Position numbers and translations under genes: made by a program | Notes under the pieces: generated by a model | Database searches by the model: none | Told to the model about the DNA's origin: nothing | Seen by the model: the letters and a program-made list of their open reading frames with translations, nothing else | DNA from: Verrucomicrobiota bacterium | GTDB lineage: Bacteria; Verrucomicrobiota; Kiritimatiellia; SS1-B-03-39; UBA6053 | Length of the DNA: 33,208 nt | Reading direction: 5' to 3' | Assembly: GCA_020831635.1 (NCBI GenBank) | Contig: JAFIGC010000050.1 | Span: forward strand, 1-33,208 | Shown here: positions 14,429 to 23,756 of the stretch, piece after piece | Position numbering within the stretch: position 1 is the first letter of the stretch | How the letters are laid out: each line of letters opens with the position of its first letter

Positions 14429-15139
14429 ATGAAAAGCCTGATTTCCGAGAAACGCCCGATTTGGTTCGATATCGACGGGACCCTTTTGCACACCAAAGCC
14501 GGACATGGCGCCTTCCAATTGGCGCTGGAGGAGGTGTATGGCTGGCGGGATACGCTGGCGGAAGTGCGCTTCGCGGGCAATACGGATTTGCGGGTGCTGC
14601 TCGACTTGGCCGACAAGCACGGGGGCTGTCCCCATGAAACCCGATCCAAACAGGAACGGTTTTTCACAAACATGGCCGGGCATTTGGACCGGGGATTGCA
14701 TGTGGAGGGTCCCGAATTGGTGCCGGGGGCCATGGAATTGGTCTTGAACCTCCGCGCCCGCGAGGATGTTTGCCTGGGGTTGCTGACCGGCAACGCGCGT
14801 TTGTGCGCCATGATCAAGCTGCGGCATGTCGGGCTCGACGGCCATTTTCCCGATGGCGCCTTTGGGGATCAACATCACGACCGCAATCACCTCGCGCGCT
14901 TGGCCGTCGATGTGATGAAAGGGGAGGCGGGAGGAAATGGCGGCGCCGTCGGACGGAAAGGCCTGGTGATTGGCGACACCACCCGAGACGTGCGCGCGGC
15001 CAAGGAAATTGGTGCCCGCTGTTTGGCCGTGGCCACGGGGTCGGACGGGCCGGAGGAACTCATGGCCGCCGGCGCCGACCGGGTGGTGACGGATTTGCAT
15101 CCGACCCCGGTGCTGCTGGACTGGATTTTGGGGGAATGA
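14429..15139 (+). CDS. HAD-superfamily phosphatase (phosphoglycolate phosphatase-like)
   Basis: A 236-residue hydrolase. Motif I is IWFDIDGTLLHT with the nucleophile Asp and the second Asp, motif II is LGLLTGNA (Thr), and motif IV is LVIGDTTRDVRAAKEIG with the acidic pair. A cap of the C1 type (about residues 20-85) lies between motifs I and II. The enzyme would remove phosphate from a small metabolite such as phosphoglycolate; the exact substrate is not predictable. ATG 14429 is chosen because GGAAGG precedes it closely; a GTG at 14414 is possible. It is divergent from the UVR-motif operon. Nothing in the neighbourhood narrows its role. Confidence 0.9.
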   Translation: MKSLISEKRPIWFDIDGTLLHTKAGHGAFQLALEEVYGWRDTLAEVRFAGNTDLRVLLDLADKHGGCPHETRSKQERFFTNMAGHLDRGLHVEGPELVPGAMELVLNLRAREDVCLGLLTGNARLCAMIKLRHVGLDGHFPDGAFGDQHHDRNHLARLAVDVMKGEAGGNGGAVGRKGLVIGDTTRDVRAAKEIGARCLAVATGSDGPEELMAAGADRVVTDLHPTPVLLDWILGE

Positions 15140-15156
15140 GGCGGTTTGGGGAAATG

Positions 15157-15366
15157 AACCACTGATTACACTGATTTCCACTGATCTTGGGTTCTGGCTT
15201 GGCCATTGCAGGCTTTCGCGCCCTTGAAAGGTCAAGGGGAACCGGCTGAAGGGCCTGTCGATTAATTCAACCACTGATGGACACCGATGGACACTGATGT
15301 ATTATTTTGAATTCTGATTAACTTAAATAGATTAAATATCAGTGTGAATCAGTGTTATCAGTGGTT
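15157..15366. repeat. Extragenic repeat with CACTGAT units and a 20-bp inverted repeat
   Basis: This covers most of the 298-bp gap between the HAD and YyaL-like genes. AACCACTGATTACACTGATT (15157-15176) pairs with 15347-15366 at 19 of 20 positions. Inside are further units ACCACTGATGGACACCGATG, ACACTGATG and ATCAGTGTGAATCAGTG. It resembles a dispersed family of CACTGAT-rich repeats. I see no coding sequence. Confidence 0.7.
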
Positions 15367-15437
15367 AATTCTTATTCGTGCTGGAATAAATCAACAGACC
15401 CTTTATCCGGTTCCAACGGGGGCTTTAGCCCCTGTTT

Positions 15438-17642
15438 TCACTGCGCTCCGTTGGAAAAACGCCCGGCGAGCAATTCTTTGGCTTTTTCCAGATCGTTGAC
15501 AGGCAATTGGCAGACGAAATCTTCGCAGAGAAAGAGGGTGGCCCGGTTTTCCATGGGGGACAATGCCCGGAAAAATTCGCTGTGTTCGGAGAGAAAGGTC
15601 TGACCGGGTCCGCCGTCGGCGAGGAGAACGACCTGATAAGGCGCGGCGTTTTGGTTTGCGAGGCGCAGCATTGCCCGGGTGTCGTCCGCATTGGGTTTTC
15701 CGGCGATGACCACTTGGCGGGGCTTTGCGTAGTAGGCGTCCAAGGCCACCAGCATTTTCGGCGCGGAGGTGGGCAGGCGTTTTAGGTTTTCGGAAAAGGC
15801 CTGGAAAAGTTTGGCGGCTTGTTCGCGGCGTTCGGGTTGATCCAGCATGTCCGCCAAGCGCACCAAATTGAGGGCGGCGGTGGAGTTGGGGCTGGGTTCG
15901 GCACCGTCGAATCCGTCTTTTTGACGCAGCAGCACCGAAGGGTCTTCGCCGGTGGTGTCGAAATATCCGCCGTGGGTGGTGTCGAGGAACAACGCGTCCA
16001 TCTTGTTTTGCAGGCGGTCGGCCCATTGCAACCAGCGGATGTCGAAGCCGGCTTCGTAGAGGTTGAGGAGACCTTCGATGACATAGGCGTAATCGGAGGC
16101 AAAACCGTCGATGCCGGCGGGTCCGTCGCGATAACTGCGCAGGAGCACGCCACGTTCTTGGTCATAGAGACGTGCGAAGAGAAATTGGGCGGCGGCTTCG
16201 GCGGCCCGGAGGTAGGCGGGGTCGTCCAGATCGCGGGAGGCGATGGCAAAGGCGGAGATCATCAACCCGTTCCAGCCGGAGAGGACCTTGTCGTCCAAGT
16301 GTGGGTGGGGGCGTTTGTTGCGGACTTCGCGCAGACGGGCCAGGTCCGGGGCGAATTCAGGGTCGGCCTCGGACTGCAAATACAGGGTATTGGTGCCCGC
16401 GAGTTCGCCGTGCGGGTCGGTGCCGGGCGGGGCGTTTCCGTCCGGTTTGATCCCAAAAACCTCTTTGAAGCGCGGGGCGCGGTCCCCGAGGATTTCGTCG
16501 ATTTCATCCGCAGTCCAGATGTAGAACGCGCCTTCGGTTTTGTGGGGGGCGTCGGGTGTGGCCAGGCTGTCCGCGTCTTCGGCGGAATAAAACCCGCCGT
16601 TCGGGTGGGTCATGTCGCGCAGGACGTAGGCAAGGGTGTCGCGGGCGGTGCGGGCGAATTCGTCTTCGTCGGTGAGGCGGTACGCGCCGAGAAAGGCGGT
16701 GACCAGTTGGGCCTGGTCGTAAAGCATTTTTTCGTAGTGGGGGATGCGCCATTCGCGGTCCACCGCGTAACGATGGAAACCGCCGCCGACATGGTCGTGG
16801 ATGCCGCCGCGGGAAACGGCGCGCAGGGTATTGATGCTCATGACGAGGGCTTCGTCCGCCAGGGGCGGGTCGGTGCGGCGGGCCTTGAGCTGGAGAAAAT
16901 CGTGCACCGAGGGGGTGGGGAATTTGGGGGCGTCCCCGAAACCGCCGAACTGGGCGTCGAACCGTTGGCGGAAAGTTTGCAGGGCTTCGCGGGCGAGTTC
17001 GGCTTCAGGCAAATCTCCGCCGTGTCCGGCTTCGCTCAGCCGACGCAATTGGGTGATGGCCTGCTGGGAGGCCTCGCGGATGCCGGTGGCGTCATTTTCC
17101 CAGGCTTCGGCGATTTGTTCGAGGATGCTCGGAAATCCGGGGCGACCGTAGGCGTCGCGGGGCGGAAAATAGGTGCCGCCGAAAAACGGCTTCAGTTCCG
17201 GGGTCAGCCACACGCTCATGGGCCATCCGCCGGAGCCGGTGGTGGCCTGCACATAGGTCATGTAGACTTGATCCACGTCCGGACGTTCTTCGCGGTCGAC
17301 CTTGATGTTGATGAAGTGTTCGTTCATGATCGCGGCCGTGTCCGGATTGGAAAACGATTCCCGGGCCATGACATGACACCAGTGGCAGGTGGAATAACCT
17401 ACCGAGAGAAAGATCGGCTTGTTTTGCTCGCGGGCTGCGGCGAAGGCCTCCTCGCCCCAGGGATACCAATCCACCGGGTTGGTTTTGTGTTGTTGCAGAT
17501 AGGGGGAGGTGGCGTTGGCAAGGCGGTTCATGGCTTCCTTGGAGGACGTGGAGGGGGACGCGGGTTCGGATTCGGACGGTTTTCCGCAGCCTGTGAACAG
17601 GAGCAAAAGCGGGGGAATCAGGGAAAGGGTGGAAAATCTCAT
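15438..17642 (-). CDS. YyaL/DUF255-type thioredoxin-domain protein, probable lipoprotein
   Basis: A 734-residue protein of the YyaL/spermatogenesis-associated-protein-20 family. The N-terminus is a lipoprotein signal ([13 protein letters not shown], lipid attachment predicted at C19). Then comes the family start [20 protein letters not shown], the thioredoxin-like active site STCHWCHVM (CxxC), and [20 protein letters not shown]. The C-terminal two thirds are an alpha/alpha six-hairpin barrel ([31 protein letters not shown]). The family's biochemical function is poorly known; thiol redox chemistry and sugar-like substrates have been discussed. Length is normal. Export as a lipoprotein is notable because many homologues are cytoplasmic. 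The gene stands alone; the next gene is divergent. Confidence 0.92.
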   Translation of the reverse strand: MRFSTLSLIPPLLLLFTGCGKPSESEPASPSTSSKEAMNRLANATSPYLQQHKTNPVDWYPWGEEAFAAAREQNKPIFLSVGYSTCHWCHVMARESFSNPDTAAIMNEHFINIKVDREERPDVDQVYMTYVQATTGSGGWPMSVWLTPELKPFFGGTYFPPRDAYGRPGFPSILEQIAEAWENDATGIREASQQAITQLRRLSEAGHGGDLPEAELAREALQTFRQRFDAQFGGFGDAPKFPTPSVHDFLQLKARRTDPPLADEALVMSINTLRAVSRGGIHDHVGGGFHRYAVDREWRIPHYEKMLYDQAQLVTAFLGAYRLTDEDEFARTARDTLAYVLRDMTHPNGGFYSAEDADSLATPDAPHKTEGAFYIWTADEIDEILGDRAPRFKEVFGIKPDGNAPPGTDPHGELAGTNTLYLQSEADPEFAPDLARLREVRNKRPHPHLDDKVLSGWNGLMISAFAIASRDLDDPAYLRAAEAAAQFLFARLYDQERGVLLRSYRDGPAGIDGFASDYAYVIEGLLNLYEAGFDIRWLQWADRLQNKMDALFLDTTHGGYFDTTGEDPSVLLRQKDGFDGAEPSPNSTAALNLVRLADMLDQPERREQAAKLFQAFSENLKRLPTSAPKMLVALDAYYAKPRQVVIAGKPNADDTRAMLRLANQNAAPYQVVLLADGGPGQTFLSEHSEFFRALSPMENRATLFLCEDFVCQLPVNDLEKAKELLAGRFSNGAQ

Positions 17643-17981
17643 GAAATGACCCTATCCGTTTCCCGAAAAAGTGCAAGCGGGGGGGGCATCTGAAGGCGGT
17701 CGGCAATCAGGGAGCGCCGTGAAAAAGTAATCTGGTCGGCATAGCATCCGAAACGTGCGAAAGAGGGAACGGCGGATGATGCTGAATACGTAAGTACGGA
17801 ATTATTGAAGCATTGACGGACAATACTTTCATCCTGAATGGGATGATTCGACGTGTTCACTCCAATTGCCAAAAAAATTTTAAGATGTTGGTTATAAACG
17901 TACTATGGCTTTTGGAAAATATATTTATTAAGTAAATATTATTAATCTTTCCTTTCAATTTCCCCGGTCTATTTTTAAGAA
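17643..17981. other. Intergenic region between divergent genes, no gene seen
   Basis: A 339-bp gap between the YyaL-like gene and the tyrosine kinase gene. The last ~110 bp are strongly AT-rich (TATATTTATTAAGTAAATAT region around 17920-17945), in contrast to the GC-rich genes, and presumably hold the kinase promoter. I could not identify convincing -35/-10 boxes, and no reading frame in the gap looks real. Confidence 0.5.
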
Positions 17982-20474
17982 ATGACCCATACCCCAGATC
18001 CCGCACATCCCGATAAAAGCCGCCGTCATTTTTACAGTTCATGGACCGATGAAGAAGGTCCCCCTGAATATCTTCGGGGAATGGAGCAGGCCGGGTACCG
18101 GGAAAATTTCCCGGCATCTGAAAATCGCGCTGGTCCCGTTTCGGAATTACCGCATGGCGTTTCCGCGTCCGCCCCGTCGTATCCGGGGGAAAGGCAAAGG
18201 GGCGCTCCGAGCTATGCCCCGGGGAGTCGAGGATATTATGAGGGCGGGTATAACGCCTATCCCTACGCCGGCGATTATGGGGGATACACCCCGGCCAATG
18301 CGGCCGCCGAACTGATCAGTCCGAGGCGTTTGCTGAAAATTTTGCGCCAGTATTGGTTTTTGATGGTGGTCTTGATGTTGTTGGGTGCGGCCGCATCTTA
18401 CTTAATGTATGTCCAGAGTCCCCCGGTATACGAGGCCTCGGCCATAATCGAAATGAACATCCGCCCGGCGCGGGTGCTTGCCGATGTGGTTCGCGTGGAT
18501 ACGGGTCGCACCGAAGAAGTGTTCAATACCCGCCTGGGGCGGTTGCGGGGCGTGCGTTTTTCCATGCAAGTGGATGAACGTTTTGTCGGCATGTGGGACC
18601 GCCACGCCCATCCCACCCCTGATGGCGAACGCCCCCGTCCTTCTTCCCTCAGCTACAACCTCATGCGGCAGTCTCGGCTGATCCGCATCCAGACGCGGAC
18701 GGACAACCCCATGCGGGCGGCCCTCAGCGTGAACGCCGCCGCCGAAGCCGCCGAACAATTTTTTCAGGAAGAAAACCAATCGATTTCCGACGCCGCCGTG
18801 CAGTGGTTGTACCAGCAGGCCGAAAATCAAAAGCAGAGCCTGAACCGTGCCGATGACATTTTGTTGGCCTTCAAAATCGAGCACAACCTGGACGTGGAAC
18901 TCGCCAACCAAGAGGCCCTGCAAAGCTCCTTGTCGTCTTTCAGCAACAAGCTGATTCAATTGAATTCCGAGTATATTCTGGTAAAAGACGTACTCGCCAC
19001 CCTGGAAAATCTTGACGCATCCTCCGGCGTGGATTCTGAACTGCCCCTGGCCTTGCCGAATCGGGAATTGATTGTGGGACTTGTCCGGGAGCTTCACGAG
19101 ACGAAAAACACGCGGACCCTCCTGCTGGAACGCTATACCGAGCAGCATCCCCAGATTCAGCAAGTCGATTTCACGATACAGAAACACGTGGCCGGCATCC
19201 AGCGTGAGATCGCATCGGCACAGAGCACCTTTCAACAGGAGTTCGAGCTTCTGAAATCCAAGCAAGCCTCCGTATCCAATGAGTTGATGCAGGTTCGGGA
19301 GCTGTTCACGCAACGCAACCGGGAATTGATGCGCGTCCAGTCGCGCTTGAACAACCTGGAACGCGAGCGGAATGCCGCCGAGCAAATGTACGGCAACGTA
19401 CTCAACCGCATTGAGGAAGCCCGGCTGGCCGCCGACGAGGACGCAACCATGATAAAGATCGTGGAACGGGCCTCCGCGCCCACGAACACCACGCATCCCA
19501 AACTGCAACTCTTCCTGCCGATCGGCCTCATGGGTGGCCTCGCCCTGGGCTTTCTCCTCGCCCTGGCCGCGGAGGCTGTTGAGGACAGAATTTTTTCGAT
19601 CGCGGAGTTGGAAGGCGGAATTTCAAGCCGCATCATCGGCATCGTGCCCCACACCCCCAACGTCCTCCGAAAAGAACTGGGACTGTTGAGCCTCAACAGC
19701 AAGTCCAGCCAGGCCGGGGAGGCGTTCAATGCCATCCGCGTGCTTCTGGATCACCACCGCATGGTGCGCGACAAGGTCCATCACCTCGACAAAAACCACA
19801 AGCCCGAAGCCCATGTGATTATGTTCTCTTCCGGCTTGCCCTCAGAAGGCAAAACCGTCTGCGCCGTGAACCTGGCCATCACCTCCGCACGGGCCGGACA
19901 AAAAACCCTGTTGATTGACGCGGACATGCGTCGTCCCAAGGTCTCCCATATTTTTGAAGAGATCCTCCAGGGGCAATTCCAAGACCCCAAGGACTGCTCC
20001 CTGATGCACCATCTGGCCGAAAAAGGCCACGCCAACATCAACGAAATCATCCTGCACGGACCCGTTGCCAACTTGGATGTGATCACCTCCCATCACGACG
20101 CGGAGATGAATCCCTCGGATGTCATCGGGGCGGACAGCTTTAAAAAATTGCTCGCCTGGGCCCGACTGAAATACGACCGGGTGATTATCGACAGCCCGCC
20201 GCTCGGCATTGTCTCCGACGGGCTCCACATCGCCTCCCTCTGCGATGGCGTCGTGGTGGTGTGCCGGGCCGGGCAGACCCGGCACCGCACCCTCCGACAG
20301 ATCATCCTGCAGCTCAGAGGCGTGGAGGTCCCCCTGCTTGGATTTATCTTGAACGATTATCAACTGAACCGCGCATATACCGGCGAGGACAGACTCTACA
20401 AAAACCTGTCCAGCCATTACCCCTACTCAAAACCCGACCCATTCGTCGATGAGGCGAAACTCGCCCACACCTAA
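17982..20474 (+). CDS. Wzc-like polysaccharide biosynthesis tyrosine autokinase
   Basis: An 830-residue inner-membrane protein controlling chain length or export of an exopolysaccharide. About 110 residues at the N-terminus are disordered and rich in Gly, Tyr and Pro. TM1 lies about 122-142 (FLMVVLMLLGAAASYLMYV), a long coiled-coil Wzz region spans about 200-490, and TM2 about 510-530 (FLPIGLMGGLALGFLLALAA). The cytoplasmic kinase has Walker A SSGLPSEGKT (about residues 615-624), Walker A' LLIDADMRRP (about 643-652) and Walker B VIIDSPPLG. The tail has several tyrosines (NDYQLNRAYTGEDRLYK and SSHYPYSK) as expected for the autophosphorylated cluster. No other polysaccharide gene is in the window. 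A gene with a variant PEP-CTERM tail follows 21 bp downstream, matching the known link between exosortase systems and exopolysaccharide. Confidence 0.93.
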   Translation: MTHTPDPAHPDKSRRHFYSSWTDEEGPPEYLRGMEQAGYRENFPASENRAGPVSELPHGVSASAPSYPGERQRGAPSYAPGSRGYYEGGYNAYPYAGDYGGYTPANAAAELISPRRLLKILRQYWFLMVVLMLLGAAASYLMYVQSPPVYEASAIIEMNIRPARVLADVVRVDTGRTEEVFNTRLGRLRGVRFSMQVDERFVGMWDRHAHPTPDGERPRPSSLSYNLMRQSRLIRIQTRTDNPMRAALSVNAAAEAAEQFFQEENQSISDAAVQWLYQQAENQKQSLNRADDILLAFKIEHNLDVELANQEALQSSLSSFSNKLIQLNSEYILVKDVLATLENLDASSGVDSELPLALPNRELIVGLVRELHETKNTRTLLLERYTEQHPQIQQVDFTIQKHVAGIQREIASAQSTFQQEFELLKSKQASVSNELMQVRELFTQRNRELMRVQSRLNNLERERNAAEQMYGNVLNRIEEARLAADEDATMIKIVERASAPTNTTHPKLQLFLPIGLMGGLALGFLLALAAEAVEDRIFSIAELEGGISSRIIGIVPHTPNVLRKELGLLSLNSKSSQAGEAFNAIRVLLDHHRMVRDKVHHLDKNHKPEAHVIMFSSGLPSEGKTVCAVNLAITSARAGQKTLLIDADMRRPKVSHIFEEILQGQFQDPKDCSLMHHLAEKGHANINEIILHGPVANLDVITSHHDAEMNPSDVIGADSFKKLLAWARLKYDRVIIDSPPLGIVSDGLHIASLCDGVVVVCRAGQTRHRTLRQIILQLRGVEVPLLGFILNDYQLNRAYTGEDRLYKNLSSHYPYSKPDPFVDEAKLAHT

Positions 20475-20495
20475 AAAGTCGATCACAAGTGCCCC

Positions 20496-21344
20496 ATGAA
20501 AACCACACATCTGAATCAAAAAATTGCGCTTATGACACTCCAGTTCCATGCCCAACCCCTGGCCCTGTGCCTTTGTCTGACCTTCTTCGCGCCCCACGCC
20601 CTGGGGCAGACCAGCGTCAACATGATCACCAACATCACAACCACCACCTACAATGGACAGCAATACCAAAGCATCAAGCAGTCCGGAACCGGCACCTCCA
20701 GCAGCGCCACCGCCATTTCTTTCGGCTTTCAGAAACTGGACAGCGTGGCCAACGGCACTTTTGCGGGAAAGGAATTGGTCGCGGTGCGGGTAACCCATCG
20801 ATACGTTAGCAGTGAGGATATCACCATCTCCGTGACCAATACCGGCACCGAGACACACACTTTTGGAGTCAACGATTTCATTCGGGTGAATTTGACTGCT
20901 CCCACATGGAATTGGCAGCTTGGGGGCAACTCCTTGATCGAAGGAATTGTATTTCCATCTGTAAATTACATTGTGCAGCAAAATGATTTTTCAAAACTTC
21001 ATGGTCTGACCCTCGCTCCGATAGCCCCCAGCCAGACCCTGTCGGAAACTTTCACGGTGGGGGTGGAAAAATCAGGTGAGGTCTTCCATGACGCCACATA
21101 TGATTTCAAAAACTTATATGAAGGCCAAGGCTTGTGGGATTTTGTGGTCAGGACAGAGACCGCCTACACGACCAACGTCACCGGATCGAATTTGGACGTG
21201 CAATACAACTTGCCGGGCGGGACCTACTTCACCGAAGTGGAATACATCGTCATTCCCGAATTGAGCAGTCTCGTGCTCATGGCCATTGCCGGGATCAGCG
21301 TCGGATTTTTCGTGTGGAAGCGGAAGATCTTCGGGGTCTTGTAA
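20496..21344 (+). CDS. Exported protein with PEP-CTERM-like variant tail
   Basis: A 282-residue protein 21 bp after the tyrosine kinase, probably in the same transcript. The signal peptide is long (hydrophobic LALCLCLTFFAPHALG, with the region before it unusually extended; ATG 20532 is an alternative start). The mature part is Thr/Asn/Ser-rich with beta-type sequence. The C-terminus is VIPELSSLVLMAIAG, a hydrophobic helix GISVGFFVW, and KRKIFGVL. This has the layout of a PEP-CTERM signal, but the motif reads PEL instead of PEP, and the basic cluster is followed by further hydrophobic residues. It may be a degenerate sorting signal or a simple membrane anchor. No homologous family is recognised. 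Confidence 0.75.
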   Translation: MKTTHLNQKIALMTLQFHAQPLALCLCLTFFAPHALGQTSVNMITNITTTTYNGQQYQSIKQSGTGTSSSATAISFGFQKLDSVANGTFAGKELVAVRVTHRYVSSEDITISVTNTGTETHTFGVNDFIRVNLTAPTWNWQLGGNSLIEGIVFPSVNYIVQQNDFSKLHGLTLAPIAPSQTLSETFTVGVEKSGEVFHDATYDFKNLYEGQGLWDFVVRTETAYTTNVTGSNLDVQYNLPGGTYFTEVEYIVIPELSSLVLMAIAGISVGFFVWKRKIFGVL

Positions 21345-21383
21345 GGGGACGGAATTCCGAATTCCCGGCCATCGCCGCCAAAA

Positions 21384-21418
21384 CCAAAAGCCCGCACTTG
21401 ACCCCTGCGGGCTTTTGG
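21384..21418. terminator. Strong hairpin between the variant PEP-CTERM gene and hsdM
   Basis: CCAAAAGCCCGCA (21384-21396) pairs perfectly with TGCGGGCTTTTGG (21406-21418) around a 9-base loop: a 13-bp stem. It lies 40 bp after the stop codon at 21344 and has the T-run inside its right arm, giving a terminator that could work in both directions. The hsdM frame begins 7 bp later. Confidence 0.7.
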
Positions 21419-23190
21419 CATAGCCATGTTTTCCGACATGCCGGACTTCAACGACGCCAACAAACTCGGCTCCGGCAAGGAGATGGTGGACCGGCTCACC
21501 AACCTCATCGCCATCTTTGAGCGTCCCGCCCTGGATTTTTCCTCCAACCGCGCCGACGGCGATGACATTCTTGGCGACGCCTACGAATACCTCATGCGCC
21601 ACTTCGCCACCGAAAGCGGCAAAAGCAAGGGACAGTTCTACACCCCGGCGGAGGTGAGCCGCATCATGGCGCAAATCCTCGGCATCTCCGAAGCCAAAAC
21701 CGGCGCTTCCACCACCGTGTACGACCCCACCTGCGGCTCCGGCTCGCTGCTGCTCAAGGTCGGCGACATGGCCGGCACCGCCGTGTCGCTCTATGGTCAG
21801 GAAAAAGACTCCGCCACCGCCGGACTGGCCCGCATGAACATGATTTTGCACGACTAGCCCACCGCCGAAATTGAACGCGGCAACACCCTCGCCGATCCCA
21901 AATTCCGCGAGGGGGATCAGCTCAAAACCTTCGACTTCGTGGTCGCCAATCCGCCCTTCAGCGACAAACGCTGGAGCACCGGCTTCGATCCCGAACACGA
22001 CACCTGGACCCGCTTTCAGTCCTTCGGCGTTCCGCCCGCCAAACAGGGCGACTACGCCTACCTGCTCCACATCGTGCGCTCCCTCAAACCCAAGGGCAAA
22101 GGTGCCTGCATTCTCCCGCACGGAGTCCTCTTCCGCGGCAATGCCGAAGCCGAAATCCGCAAAAACCTGCTGCGCAAAGGCTATCTCGCGGGCATCATCG
22201 GCCTGCCGCCCAACCTCTTTTACGGCACCGGCATTCCCGCCTGTATCCTCATGCTCGACAAAGAGAACGCCCCCGCCCGCAAAGGCGTGTTCATGGTCGA
22301 CGCCAGCGAGGGCTACGCCAAGGACGGCCCCAAGAACCGCCTCCGCAGCCGCGACATTCACCAGATCGTCGACACCTTCCTGCAAGGCCGCGACCTCCCC
22401 GGCTATTCCCGCTGGGTGCCGCTGGAGGAAATCGCCAAAAACGACTACAACCTCAACCTGCCCCGCTATATCGACAGCCGCAAAACCGAGGACGTGCAGG
22501 ATCTCGCCGCCCACCTCAACGGCGGCATCCCCCTGCGCGACGTGGAAAGTCTGTCGGAATACTGGCAGGTCTGCCCCGGACTGCGCAAAGCCCTCTTTGC
22601 GAACTTGCGCGAAGGCTATGTGTCCCTCACGTTGGCACCCAACGACATCCGCGCCGCGATTTTCGAGCATCCCGAGTTTTTCCGACTCTCGGAAGACCTG
22701 CGCGGACTCTTTTCCGAGTTTCGGAAAAGCACCGTACCCAAGCTGAAAGCCCTGGACGCGGGGTGTCAGCCCAAGGACGTGATCCGCGAGCTGTCGGAAT
22801 CCCTGCTGGCCCATTACCGGGACCGTCCCTTGCTCGACCCCTACGCCGTGTATCAGCACATCATGGACTACTGGGACGAAACCCTGCAGGACGACCTCTA
22901 CCAAATCGCCGCCGAAGGCTGGAAAGCCGAAACCAGCCGCATCCTTGAAACCACGAAAACCGGCAAAAGCAAAGACAAAGGCTGGATCTGCGACCTCGTG
23001 CCCAAAACCCTGGTGGTGAACCGCTACTTTGCCGAACAACAGCAGGCCCTGAACGAACTGGAAAGCGAACTCGAAACCGCCACCGCCGCCCTCACCGAAC
23101 TGGAAGAGGAAGAGGGCGGGGACGAAGGCGCCTTCGCCGAACTCGACAAGATCAACGCCGCCCAGGTGAAAGCGCGGCTCAAAGAGCTAC

Positions 23191-23243
23191 CCGCTCCGAC
23201 CGATCAGTCGGATCCGTCTGATCAGACGGATCGGTCGGAGCGG
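23191..23243. repeat. GATC-rich palindromic insertion in hsdM, copy 1
   Basis: Arms CCGCTCCGACCGATC (23191-23205) and GATCGGTCGGAGCGG (23229-23243) enclose a perfect 22-bp palindrome at 23211-23232 centred on TGATCA. It is read in frame as TDQSDPSDQTDRSERTE, a low-complexity peptide unlike the rest of HsdM. Confidence 0.7.
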
Positions 23244-23600
23244 ACCGAGCACGAGGCCCTGGATCGCTGGCTGGAGCTGAACGCGCAACAGAGCCAAGCC
23301 AAGGCGGCCATCAAAGCGGCGGAGGCCGAACTTGACAAACGCGCCTACAAGCACTACCCCAAGCTCAACCGCGACGAGGTGCAAACCCTGGTGGTGGAAG
23401 ACAAATGGATGGGGGCCCTCGAAACCGCCCTGCAATCCGAAACCGACCGCATCAGCCAAAGCCTCACCCGCCGCGTCAAAGAACTCGCCGACCGCTACGC
23501 CGACCCGCTCCCCCGCCTCACCCAACAGGTGGCCGACCTCGAAACCCGCGTCGCCCGACACCTCACCCGCATGGGCATTCCCGCGCCGAACACCACGGCT

Positions 23601-23640
23601 GATCGGTCGGATCAGTCTGATCCGACGGATCGGACGGAGC
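23601..23640. repeat. GATC-rich repeat insertion in hsdM, copy 2
   Basis: A second stretch of GATCxGTC-type units (GATCGGTCGGATCAGTCTGA and on), read in frame as DRSDQSDPTDRTEPT, shortly before the hsdM stop. It is clearly the same repeat family as 23191-23243. Confidence 0.65.
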
Positions 23641-23756
23641 CGACGACTCCCGCCTCCACCTTCCGGAGGGCCACCCAAGAGCTTGCAAGATGAACCAGAC
23701 ACATGTAGGGTTCTATTTGCATCGACATTTCTTGCAACCCTTGGCATAAATGCATC

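Larger units (their letters stand above)
21426..23693 (+). pseudogene. hsdM: Type I restriction-modification methylase subunit HsdM, 5'-truncated and with in-frame amber codon
   Basis: One reading frame, interrupted only by TAG at 21855-21857 (codon 144), codes for an N6-adenine methylase subunit. Visible parts: GKSKGQFYTPAEVSRIMAQI, SAM-binding motif I DPTCGSGS (from residue 100), MNMILHD just before the amber, then ERGNTLADPKF and the catalytic NPPF (codons 175-178). A long helical C-terminus follows with two in-frame GATC-rich insertions (23191-23243, 23601-23640). The N-terminal helical domain (over 100 residues in usual HsdM) is missing; an in-frame stop at 21399-21401 and a terminator-like hairpin lie just upstream. 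Without readthrough the gene yields a 143-residue fragment. It could be a pseudogene, a sequencing error at one base, or a recoded gene. It is 63 bp upstream of ietA. Confidence 0.88.

Noticed and set aside
15819-17693. Long plus-strand reading frame opposite the YyaL-like gene (624 codons)
   Set aside because: The composition (Gly/Val/Phe-rich) is that of an antisense shadow; the minus strand has a lipoprotein signal and a CxxC site.
21114-23039. Long minus-strand reading frame opposite hsdM (641 codons)
   Set aside because: It is the complement of GC-rich, codon-biased hsdM and crosses the terminator and the neighbouring gene; the plus strand has clear methylase motifs.
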